DNA of 12,854 nt from Anaerolineae bacterium (GTDB lineage Bacteria > Chloroflexota > Anaerolineae > JACIWR01): the NCBI GenBank assembly GCA_021162125.1, contig JAGGZG010000257.1, positions 1 to 12,854 of the forward strand, in the 5' to 3' direction. Below, piece by piece: positions 1 through 5,915 of this stretch. A program made the translations under genes and the position numbers. Under the pieces are notes generated by a model. That model was not told where the DNA came from. It did not search any database and was given only the letters and a program-made list of their open reading frames with translations. The stretch's first letter is position 1. Each line of letters opens with the position of its first letter.

Positions 1-742
1 CCGCGATGGCGATGCGTCCCGTGTCCAGAGTGGTGAGGAACTGTTTGAAGCCCTCGTTCTCCTTGCCCAACAGATTGGCTGCCGGAATGCGGCAGTCCTC
101 AAAGAAAAGCTCTGACGTGACTGAACCCCTGAGGCCCATCTTTTCCTCGTCGCGGCCTGGGCGGAAGCCGGGGGTCCCTTTTTCAATGATGAAACTGGAG
201 ATGCCCCGCGAGCCTCGCTGCGGATCGGTCATAGCGGTGATAACTATCACATCGGCGATAGAGCCGTTGGTGATGAAGCACTTCTGGCCGTTGATGACCC
301 ATTCGTCGCCATCGCGCACGGCGCGAGTTTTGGTGGCCCCGGCGTCGGAGCCGGCCCCTGGCTCGGTTAGCCCGGAAGCGCCGATCCACTCCCCACTGCA
401 CAGCTTGGGCAGGTACTTTTGCTTCTGCACCTCGCTGCCGAAGAGGTAGATAGGCTCGCAGCACAGTGAGGTGTGAGCGTCCAGGGTGATGGCCGTGGAG
501 CCACAGACGCGGGCGATCTCTTCCATGACGATGGCCAGACTGACGTTGTCGGCCCCGGCCCCGCCGTATTCCTCCGGGAAAGGCAGGCCCAGGAAGCCAA
601 GTGCAGCCATCTTACGAATGGTCTCCCAGGGGAATTTCTCCTCAGCGTCGGTCTCTTTGGCGATGGGGGCGATTTCCTTCTCGGCGAAATCGCGCGCCAT
701 CTTGCGGATCATCTGCTGCTCTTCGGTAAGTTCAAAATCCAT
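1..742 (-). CDS. Acyl-CoA dehydrogenase, N-terminal 247 residues (runs off the window)
   Basis: This gene begins at ATG 742 and stays open to the window edge, so about 247 of a usual ~380 residues are visible. Acyl-CoA dehydrogenases are FAD flavoenzymes that oxidise acyl-CoA to 2-enoyl-CoA and pass electrons to electron-transferring flavoprotein. Seen: an N-terminal helical domain opening DFELTEEQQMIRK; the family segment ASGLTEPGAGSDAG (residues 122-135) and WVINGQKCFITNG (148-160) of the FAD/substrate-binding middle domain; and EEKMGLRGSVTSEL (199-212). The catalytic Glu lies in the missing C-terminal part, so the substrate class cannot be read. A purine-rich GAGGGAGAG precedes the start. 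The gene is last of five in a catabolic operon, 64 nt behind the CoA-transferase beta gene, and that gap holds a palindrome. Family assignment is secure; chain-length or branched specificity is unknown. Confidence 0.95.
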   Translation of the reverse strand, partial: MDFELTEEQQMIRKMARDFAEKEIAPIAKETDAEEKFPWETIRKMAALGFLGLPFPEEYGGAGADNVSLAIVMEEIARVCGSTAITLDAHTSLCCEPIYLFGSEVQKQKYLPKLCSGEWIGASGLTEPGAGSDAGATKTRAVRDGDEWVINGQKCFITNGSIADVIVITAMTDPQRGSRGISSFIIEKGTPGFRPGRDEEKMGLRGSVTSELFFEDCRIPAANLLGKENEGFKQFLTTLDTGRIAIA

Positions 743-755
743 CGGTGCTCTCCCT

Positions 756-802
756 CAGGTGACAGTCAGGTGACAGTCACCTCCGAGGTGACTGTCACCT
801 GA
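756..802. repeat. GTGAC palindrome, copy 1, with an extra half unit
   Basis: Positions 766-802 form a perfect inverted repeat with 18-bp arms around a single C at 784. Each arm is itself built on GGTGAC-N-GTCACC. An 11-nt direct copy of the arm start lies at 756-766. It occupies nearly the whole gap between the CoA-transferase beta stop and the acyl-CoA dehydrogenase ribosome-binding site. No T-run follows on the transcribed strand, so it is not a classical terminator. It could be an operator, an mRNA-processing or stabilising hairpin, or a dispersed REP-like element. A close relative lies at 2604-2636. Confidence 0.85.
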
Positions 803-806
803 TTCT

Positions 807-1580
807 TTATTTCTTGATCACCATCCCGCTGGGGTCAATCTCGCGCAGGATGCGCTGCTCCTCCAGCGTGGGAGGCGTACTTTCCGGCACCTCGGCGGGG
901 ATGATGATCTCGAACTCGCTGTTGGCCTGGATTTCTTCGATGGTGACCCCCGGATGGCGGCTGATGAGCTTGAGGCGTTTGGTTGTCTCGTCGAAGCCGT
1001 AGACCCCGAGCTGGGTGATCACCCGGTAGGGGCCGGTGTCCTCGGGCAGGCCGGCCGCCTCGCGCGCGCCAGGGCCGGTGAGGTAGCCGGGTGTGGTAAC
1101 GAAGGGCAGCTTGTTCACGAAACGGCGCTTGTCCTGGCGCATGATGATGATCGTGCGCCAGCAGAGGGATCCAATGTCGTTGGCCCCGCCGCTGCCAGGA
1201 AGGCGCACTTTTGGGTGTTCCCAATCGCCGATGATGGTGGTGTTGATGTTGCCGTAGGGGTCAATGGCCGCCGCGCCCAGGAAGCCGTAGTCAACGTACC
1301 CATTCTGCATGGTGCTCATCACGTCGTGCATGGAAGAGGCGGCCACTGCGCGGTGGAAGGTGCGTGAGTCGCCCACCGAGATGGGCAGTACCGGCACCTG
1401 TGGGCCGACGCCCCCCGCCTCGAAGACGATGAGCAGGTGAGGGGCGTGGGTGCGCTGGGCCAGCATGGAGGCGATCATCGGCAGGCCGGTGCCCACGAAG
1501 ATGGACTTGCGGTCCTCCAGGATGTGTGAGGCCACGCAGGCCAGCAACTCGGTCGGTGTGTAGCTCGTTGTCTCAACCAT
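807..1580 (-). CDS. Glutaconate-type CoA-transferase, beta subunit (GctB-like)
   Basis: Family I CoA-transferases move CoA between carboxylic acids through an enzyme-bound glutamyl-CoA; this is the beta half of an alpha/beta enzyme. The 257 residues match glutaconate CoA-transferase beta (266 aa) along their length: VGTGLPMIASMLAQR (29-43), then AIDPYGNINTTIIGDW, GSGGANDIG, and KRRFVNKLPFVTTPGY. Glu54 in VFEAGG falls at the position and number of the catalytic Glu54 of Acidaminococcus GctB as I recall it, which favours real CoA transfer over the hydrolase activity of the related IpdAB. The start at 1580 is chosen because AGGAGGGAGAG stands just ahead and family similarity begins there; the same frame extends upstream only as non-homologous sequence overlapping the alpha gene. 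It follows alpha by 11 nt. The acyl substrate is unknown. Confidence 0.92.
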   Translation of the reverse strand: MVETTSYTPTELLACVASHILEDRKSIFVGTGLPMIASMLAQRTHAPHLLIVFEAGGVGPQVPVLPISVGDSRTFHRAVAASSMHDVMSTMQNGYVDYGFLGAAAIDPYGNINTTIIGDWEHPKVRLPGSGGANDIGSLCWRTIIIMRQDKRRFVNKLPFVTTPGYLTGPGAREAAGLPEDTGPYRVITQLGVYGFDETTKRLKLISRHPGVTIEEIQANSEFEIIIPAEVPESTPPTLEEQRILREIDPSGMVIKK

Positions 1581-1591
1581 CGCTCTCCCTC

Positions 1592-2590
1592 CTACGCCGG
1601 CATCGGCGCGCGGTACTGCTCCACCCGCTTGAGGTAGCTCAGCTTGCGCACGCCGCCCACTAATTCCAGGTACTCCTCGAAGTCCTTCACCCCGAAGACG
1701 TATTTGTCGAAGTACTCTCGTGTCCCTTCTTCTGTCTTGGAGACGGTGAGCCACTCGTGGATGTGCTCCTCGTCGAAGAAGTACAGGTAGGGCATCTGCG
1801 TGGGGTGCGCTCCGTAGGGTACCTCGCAGACCGCATCCACTAGGAAGAAGGGGATCACCGTCCGGTCGGGCTCGCGGCGGATCACCTCTTCGTCCACGAT
1901 TTCCTCGGTGGTGATGATCAGCCGCCGCGCTGCCCGCGCCAGCTCGAAGTCCTCCACCAGGATGCCGTCAATCTGCGCGTTGCCGTACTTGTCGCAGCGG
2001 GGCACGTGGAACATGGCCACGTCGGGGTAGCAGGCGGGCAGCAGGCAGACCGGCTTGCCGCTCCAGGGATCGCGCACGATCTTGGCCGAGCTTTTCTCGA
2101 AAGTGTCGGTGCCCAGCATGTTGCGTGAGGGGACGAAGGGCACGCCCATTGCCGCCGCCAGGAAACGCCACTGGTAGCCCGCGTTGCTGATCTCGGCCAC
2201 TACCTTACATTTCCCGGTCTCCACCGCCCGCCGGCCGGCGGGGGAAAGGCCACGCAGCTCGTGCCCGAAGGAGTAGGCCACTTCCACTTTGTTTACGCAG
2301 CCGGCGCCGATGAGGATGTCAATGTCGTGCACGGCCGTCTTGCCGGCCATGGTCAGATTGCCTTTGCGTTGGCGGATGATCTCGTAGATCAAGGCCATGG
2401 GAATGCGGATGTGGCCGAATCCGCCCATGGCGATGAAGTCCCCGTCATGAACGAAGCGCTCCACCGCTTCCGCTACTGTCATCTGTTTGTCTTTCAGTTC
2501 GCGGGATTTGTTCTCCCGCACCCATCGGCGGTGCTCGTCGGGATCGTGCCAGCCGATGAGTTCGCCCTGTCCTTCTCGTAGGATTTCCAT
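1592..2590 (-). CDS. Glutaconate-type CoA-transferase, alpha subunit (GctA-like)
   Basis: Partner of the beta subunit encoded 11 nt downstream. The 332 residues begin with a ~35-residue leader and then follow the GctA/IpdA pattern: MTVAEAVERFVHDGDFIAMGG (37-57, the oxyanion and CoA loop region), AEISNAG (132-138) with Glu133, LAAAMGVPFVPSRNMLG (144-160), HVPRCDKYGNAQI (195-207), and the late signature VDAVCEVPYGAHPTQ (251-265). Length is close to GctA (about 320). AAGGAG lies 7 nt ahead of ATG 2590 and immediately abuts the palindrome at 2604-2636. Glu133 sits near where I place the catalytic Glu of the steroid-ring hydrolase IpdA, but the beta subunit keeps its own transferase Glu, so a CoA-transferase is the better reading. 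The organic acid partner is unknown. Confidence 0.92.
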   Translation of the reverse strand: MEILREGQGELIGWHDPDEHRRWVRENKSRELKDKQMTVAEAVERFVHDGDFIAMGGFGHIRIPMALIYEIIRQRKGNLTMAGKTAVHDIDILIGAGCVNKVEVAYSFGHELRGLSPAGRRAVETGKCKVVAEISNAGYQWRFLAAAMGVPFVPSRNMLGTDTFEKSSAKIVRDPWSGKPVCLLPACYPDVAMFHVPRCDKYGNAQIDGILVEDFELARAARRLIITTEEIVDEEVIRREPDRTVIPFFLVDAVCEVPYGAHPTQMPYLYFFDEEHIHEWLTVSKTEEGTREYFDKYVFGVKDFEEYLELVGGVRKLSYLKRVEQYRAPMPA

Positions 2591-2603
2591 AGGCTTACTC
2601 CTT

Positions 2604-2636
2604 ACGTGACAGTCACCTCGAAGGTGACTGTCACGT
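2604..2636. repeat. GTGAC palindrome, copy 2
   Basis: Perfect 15-bp arms (2604-2618 and 2622-2636) flank a CGA loop. The core GTGACAGTCACCT and its complement are shared with copy 1 (766-802), while the outermost bases differ (ACGT here, CAGG there). It lies wholly in the gap between the DUF35 gene and the CoA-transferase alpha gene and touches the alpha gene's AAGGAG (2598-2603). Folding in the mRNA would therefore place the ribosome-binding site right at the foot of the stem. Confidence 0.85.
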
Positions 2637-2646
2637 GAGTGAATGC

Positions 2647-3189
2647 TTACTCCGCCGGGTAGAAGTACACATCGGTGGGCTTGAATTTACTCCAGCGGCG
2701 GAAGCGACCCTTGAGTTTCATCCCGATCCAGTCCTCACTGGCCTCTGCCGGGTCTAAACCGACGACCCGGGCCAGGAACAGGGTGTCCACGCCCTCGAAC
2801 TCGACCTGGGCCAGGATGTAAGGGCATTCGGGCAGGAACTCCTCGCTGCCGAAGTGACACACCGTGAAAGCGTGCATCACCCCTTCGCAGGGAATCTCTA
2901 CCCATTCCGTTTCCTTGCCGGTGTACATGTCGTGGCCACGGGGGGTGCCGTAGGTGTAGCCCGTATCCGGCTCGCGGGTGACGAGGAAGCGCCTGTTAGC
3001 TAGACCGGCGAAGAAAGGTGAATCCTGGCCGTAGGAGTGGATGTACTCGATGGAGTACGGCTGCTTGATGATGATGGGGGCCATATCCTTCAGGCTGGAC
3101 AGGTCATCGCCTTCGGGAAAGGGGACGTTGAAAAGGACGGTACCCTCCAGCGTTTCTTCGATCTTGGTGGGGAATTTCTCGTCAGCCAT
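2647..3189 (-). CDS. DUF35 (OB-fold) acyl-CoA-associated protein lacking zinc-ribbon cysteines
   Basis: DUF35 proteins pair with thiolase-like enzymes and usually have an N-terminal rubredoxin-like zinc ribbon followed by an OB fold. The 180 residues show the OB part: WVEIPCEGVMHAFTV (96-110), PYILAQVEFEGVDTLFLARVVGLDP (123-147) and GMKLKGRF (156-163). The region that should carry two CxxC pairs (about 64-95, from ANRRFLVTREPD to DMYTGKETE) holds no cysteine, so the ribbon is degenerate or zinc-free. A ~45-residue N-terminal extension precedes it. The gene starts 2 nt after the thiolase-like gene's stop, indicating coupling and a probable complex. Known precedents are BbsA/BbsB of benzylsuccinate breakdown and ChsH2/Ltp2 of steroid side-chain breakdown. 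Family is confident; a partnership with the upstream product is inferred. Confidence 0.85.
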   Translation of the reverse strand: MADEKFPTKIEETLEGTVLFNVPFPEGDDLSSLKDMAPIIIKQPYSIEYIHSYGQDSPFFAGLANRRFLVTREPDTGYTYGTPRGHDMYTGKETEWVEIPCEGVMHAFTVCHFGSEEFLPECPYILAQVEFEGVDTLFLARVVGLDPAEASEDWIGMKLKGRFRRWSKFKPTDVYFYPAE

Positions 3190-3191
3190 GA

Positions 3192-4550
3192 TTATTCCTC
3201 CCTCTCCAGAATGCTGACCGTGACGTAAGTGCCCGTCCCGGCGTGTGAGTGGATAGCGCCGCGCTTAGCGTTGGGCACTTGTAGCTCCGGCGTGCCAAAG
3301 TGCTTCTCGATAGTGTGTTGCAACTGCCATAAGGCGAACACGGCCTGCATCAGCCCCGTTGCGCCGACGGGGTGGCCACAGGCGATGAGTCCACCAGAGG
3401 GGTTCACCGGGCAGACCGGTTTCTCCGGCAGGTCAAGGCCGTAGTCAATGCCAGGCAGGAATGCCTTGCCGCTGGCTGCGAAGTGGCCACCCTCGCCGTA
3501 ACGGCACAGCCCCATGTCCTCGTAGGTCTGTATTTCACTGGAGGTATAGGCGTCGTGCAGCTCAACGAAGTCAATCTCGTGCAGCGGGTCGTGGATGCCC
3601 GCGTTTTTGTAGGCTTCTTTGGAGCCCATGCGTCCGGCGCGGAAGGAGTGTACGCCAGGATAGCGGAAGCCACGCTCCCACAGGTCTTTATAATACTGGC
3701 GTGTCTCGGGTGTATCTTCGTGCGGTAGGAGGTTGTATTTCAGAAAGTCATCGTAGGATTGATGGGGACGATCGGCCATGCGCATGGCGTCGGTGCCGCG
3801 TCCGATGCCGGAGACTTTCACCCGTGGGATGCGTTTGCCGCTGGCCTTCTCCAGTTTGGTCAGCCCCTCTTCACTGCACAGGATCGTGCACGCCGCGCCG
3901 TCGCTCATCACGCAGATGTCCAACCGGGTCAGTGGCCAGGCGACCATTGGTGCAGCACGCACGTCGGCGATGGTCAGTTTGCGGCGTTTCTGGGCGTAAG
4001 GGTTGTAGTAGGCGTTCATGTGGTTTTTGACCGACACGTGGGCCATCTGCTCGACGGTGGTGCCGAACTCTTTCATGTGCCGGGTGACCATCATGGCGTA
4101 GTAACCGGAGTAGAAACCGCCCACGGGATAATCGAAGCTCACGTCTGAGGCCAGGGCGATGAACTCGTTGCCTTTCCAGGTCTGCACGTGGCTCATCATC
4201 TCGAAGCCATAGCACAAGCAGATGTCCATGTAGCCCGAGGCGATGGCTTTCCAGCCTTCCTGGAAACAGATGCCGCCAGTCGCCCCTCCACCCTCCACGC
4301 GGTGCGAGGGTTTGGGACACATACCCAGGTAGTCCTGGATCATGATGGCTGCCATCAGTTGGCGGGCGAAGTGGTCAGAAAAATAAGAGGCCACGGTGCC
4401 ATCAACGAGTTCCCAGAACTGGGGATGTTCCAGCCCCAGGTCGGCGATGGCGTAGTCGTAGGCCTCTTTAACAAGTGCCGGGAAAGTCTTGTCCGGGCGG
4501 GACTTGGCGAACTTGCTCACCCCGCCCGATACGGCGTATACCGTTCGCAT
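3192..4550 (-). CDS. SCP2-type thiolase-like enzyme with the catalytic Cys replaced
   Basis: The 452 residues have the SCP2-thiolase layout: MRTVYAVSGGVSKFAK start, SDGAACTILCSEEG (216-229), VELHDAYTSSEIQTYEDMG (329-347) with His332, and NPSGGLIACGHPVGATGL (383-400) with the GHP motif at 392-394. Where thiolases carry the nucleophile (typically AACASG), this protein reads VEGGGATGG (85-93), with Gly89 in the Cys position; Cys95 is nearby but displaced. The C terminus has HAGTG (436-440) rather than a CxG. Ordinary Claisen thiolysis through Cys is therefore doubtful. Ltp2-type aldolases, which pair with DUF35 proteins and cleave a carbon bond, are the nearest precedent I know. Start 4550 is preceded by AAGGAGG at 7 nt; an upstream in-frame start at 4679 would add 43 unrelated residues encoded in a fold-back repeat. 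Confidence 0.88.
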   Translation of the reverse strand: MRTVYAVSGGVSKFAKSRPDKTFPALVKEAYDYAIADLGLEHPQFWELVDGTVASYFSDHFARQLMAAIMIQDYLGMCPKPSHRVEGGGATGGICFQEGWKAIASGYMDICLCYGFEMMSHVQTWKGNEFIALASDVSFDYPVGGFYSGYYAMMVTRHMKEFGTTVEQMAHVSVKNHMNAYYNPYAQKRRKLTIADVRAAPMVAWPLTRLDICVMSDGAACTILCSEEGLTKLEKASGKRIPRVKVSGIGRGTDAMRMADRPHQSYDDFLKYNLLPHEDTPETRQYYKDLWERGFRYPGVHSFRAGRMGSKEAYKNAGIHDPLHEIDFVELHDAYTSSEIQTYEDMGLCRYGEGGHFAASGKAFLPGIDYGLDLPEKPVCPVNPSGGLIACGHPVGATGLMQAVFALWQLQHTIEKHFGTPELQVPNAKRGAIHSHAGTGTYVTVSILEREE

Positions 4551-4588
4551 AAAGTCGCCTCCTTGTCTAAATCGTCTTTGATTAGGGT

Positions 4589-4679
4589 TTGCGCAGCAAA
4601 GCGGGGGCGTGGGAGGGGAAAAGGTGGTATTGAGGGGATACCCCTCAATCTCCCCGCTCCCCAGGCTTTTGCTGTGCAA
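4589..4679. repeat. Imperfect ~91-nt fold-back repeat upstream of the thiolase-like gene
   Basis: The outer arms (4589-4602 and 4665-4679) pair with one mismatch and one bulge. Between them a G-rich left side faces a C-rich right side, and an inner perfect hairpin lies at 4629-4649 (9-bp arms, ATA loop). It fills most of the 162-nt gap 4551-4712 between the broken nucleotidyltransferase and the thiolase-like gene, and ends about 40 nt before that start. On the transcribed strand no clean T-run follows. Candidates are a miniature transposable element, a terminator for the gene before it, or a leader structure. I saw no convincing promoter in this gap. Confidence 0.6.
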
Positions 4680-4712
4680 GCCTCGGTAGCCGACAGAAGA
4701 ACTGCGACGTTG

Positions 4713-5252
4713 CTACGGATGGATAGACATCACCTCCCTTTCGTCAAATGCTTGACGCATTCGTCTAATTTTATCACGCGCAGCTTGATACTCTTGGCGT
4801 TCAGCATCGCTCATGTTCTCCCGAATACGCCGCAGTGCATAGGCATCGTACTCATCCAGAATCTTTTTGAAGTCCCAATACTCGCTCATCGTCTGTACTT
4901 CATAGTCGGTACAGGCGTTTTCATCGTTGGTGTGGAGCAACATCCCGGTGCGGATGATCTCGAACTGGACTTCCAGGGGGGCGATGTTGAGCACGATGAC
5001 ATCCACATCGTCGCTGCCCAGGGCGTTACAGACCTTCACATCCAGCCGGAGTCCCAGACGTCACAGGGTCTCCCGGGACGGCTCAGGCCGCAGCAGCAGG
5101 GCAACGTCCACGTCGCTGAGGTGGTCGGCCCGGCCCCGGGCCTGGGAGTCGAACAGGTATTCCTCCAGAGAACACCGCTGCAAACGCTTGAGCCGCTCAA
5201 TGCGCCCTTGTAGATACTCGACGCGCTCTCTCATACGCTCGGCGTTGTTCAT
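4713..5252 (-). pseudogene. Chimeric scar: HepT (DUF86)-like start joined to a broken nucleotidyltransferase
   Basis: One reading frame with an in-frame TGA at 5061-5063. The first part (from ATG 5252 or 5234) reads RVEYLQGRIERLKRLQRCSL and then EEYLFDS, which looks like the N terminus of a DUF86/HepT HEPN toxin. It then runs without a frame change into QARGRADHLSDVDVALLLR, the catalytic strip of an MNT nucleotidyltransferase, but with Asp replacing the first Gly of the GS motif. After the TGA the same frame resumes as nucleotidyltransferase C-terminal sequence (ALGSDDVDVIVLN, then TMSEYWDFKKILDEYD) to 4713; a GTG at 5039 could start a 108-residue fragment. The HEPN catalytic RxxxxxH region is absent. 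The start overlaps the intact nucleotidyltransferase by up to ~56 nt. Probably neither part is functional. The HepT match is by eye (moderate); the broken nucleotidyltransferase is clear. Confidence 0.75.
5088..5136. repeat. 49-nt direct repeat, copy in the broken nucleotidyltransferase
   Basis: Forty-nine bases are identical to 5527-5575, and similarity continues on both sides at a lower level. It encodes the GRADHLSDVDVALLLR catalytic strip in both genes. Identity at synonymous positions, while the flanks have diverged strongly, points to recent duplication or gene conversion. Confidence 0.95.
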
Positions 5253-5808
5253 CGGTGAACCCATCCTTGAGCCGCTGGAAGAGGATGCGATCGTAAGTCT
5301 CCAGCAGGGGTTTGAGGTCCCACCACTTGCTCATGGTACGTACTTCATACTCGATACGGGCAGCGGAGTCATTGCAAATTAGCAATTGGCCGGTCTGGAT
5401 GACTTCAGCCTGGATACGCAGAGGGGCATCGTTGAGGATGACTACATCCACGTTTTCTGTGCCCAGGGCATCATATACCTGGCTGATCAGACGAAGTTCC
5501 AGATGGGCAGCGTCCGGTAGCTCATCCCGCAGCAGCAGGGCAACGTCCACGTCGCTGAGGTGGTCGGCCCGGCCCTGGGCATGGGAGCCGAATAGGTACA
5601 CGGCCACCACCTCTTCGCGCCCGGCGAAGTGGGCGGCCAGAGCCTGGGATATGCGTTTGGCTGAAAGTTTGACCGGCTCTTGCATTGTTTCCAGTTCTTC
5701 CCACACCTCGCCCAGGTTGTGACTTCCGTAGAAATCGGCCGCCTCGTCCTCTGTCATCTCCCCAGGGATCTCGTAGATAGTCTGAACCTGTCTCAGCGGT
5801 TTGTTCAT
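5197..5808 (-). CDS. MNT-type nucleotidyltransferase with antitoxin-like N-terminal segment (MntA-like)
   Basis: The 203 residues hold a minimal nucleotidyltransferase core: LFGSHAQG (72-79), SDVDV (85-89) with metal-binding Asp86 and Asp88, and a third Asp at 121 in NVDVVILN. In MntA-HepT toxin-antitoxin pairs such enzymes AMPylate the HEPN toxin to silence it. A C-terminal helical tail (EVRTMSKWWDLKPLLETYD) is common in this branch. The first ~45 residues (YEIPGEMTEDEAADFYGSHN, then LGEVWEELE) resemble the short segment at the front of CopG-type antitoxins (PF12441-like) rather than nucleotidyltransferases, so this may be a fusion; that match is by eye. Start 5808 is chosen because MNKPLRQVQ has GAGGTGG upstream; the frame opens further to 5904 without family similarity. 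The gene that should be the toxin partner, right after it, is broken. Confidence 0.85.
   Translation of the reverse strand: MNKPLRQVQTIYEIPGEMTEDEAADFYGSHNLGEVWEELETMQEPVKLSAKRISQALAAHFAGREEVVAVYLFGSHAQGRADHLSDVDVALLLRDELPDAAHLELRLISQVYDALGTENVDVVILNDAPLRIQAEVIQTGQLLICNDSAARIEYEVRTMSKWWDLKPLLETYDRILFQRLKDGFTDEQRRAYERARRVSTRAH
5527..5575. repeat. 49-nt direct repeat, copy in the intact nucleotidyltransferase
   Basis: Identical to 5088-5136; encodes the catalytic strip of the intact gene. The copies lie 439 bp apart in the same orientation, so recombination between them would delete the intact gene's second half and the front of the scar. Confidence 0.95.
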
Positions 5809-5851
5809 TCTCGGTTCACCACCTCGCGAAGTGAGCTTACTTCCAGGTTCT

Positions 5852-5880
5852 ATTTTACACCACCTCTGCCTGAAAGTAAA
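5852..5880 (-). promoter_or_regulatory. Candidate sigma-A promoter for the nucleotidyltransferase
   Basis: On the minus strand TTTACT (5875-5880) and TAAAAT (5852-5857) are separated by 17 bp, matching 4/6 and 5/6 of the consensus boxes. It lies in the 107-nt gap after the upstream GTPase gene and about 45 nt before ATG 5808, the right place for a separate toxin-antitoxin transcript. Confidence 0.45.
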
Positions 5881-5915
5881 GACCAGGAGCTGCGGTGCAG
5901 GCATCTCGCGCCCGA

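Noticed and set aside
807..2590. Steroid-ring hydrolase IpdAB as the name of the CoA-transferase pair
   Set aside because: The beta subunit retains Glu54 of the transferase family and lengths match GctA/GctB better, so a CoA-transferase is the safer call.
4188..5213. Long plus-strand open frame opposite the thiolase-like gene and the scar
   Set aside because: It crosses two unrelated minus-strand genes and an intergenic repeat, with no domain-like sequence; coincidental.
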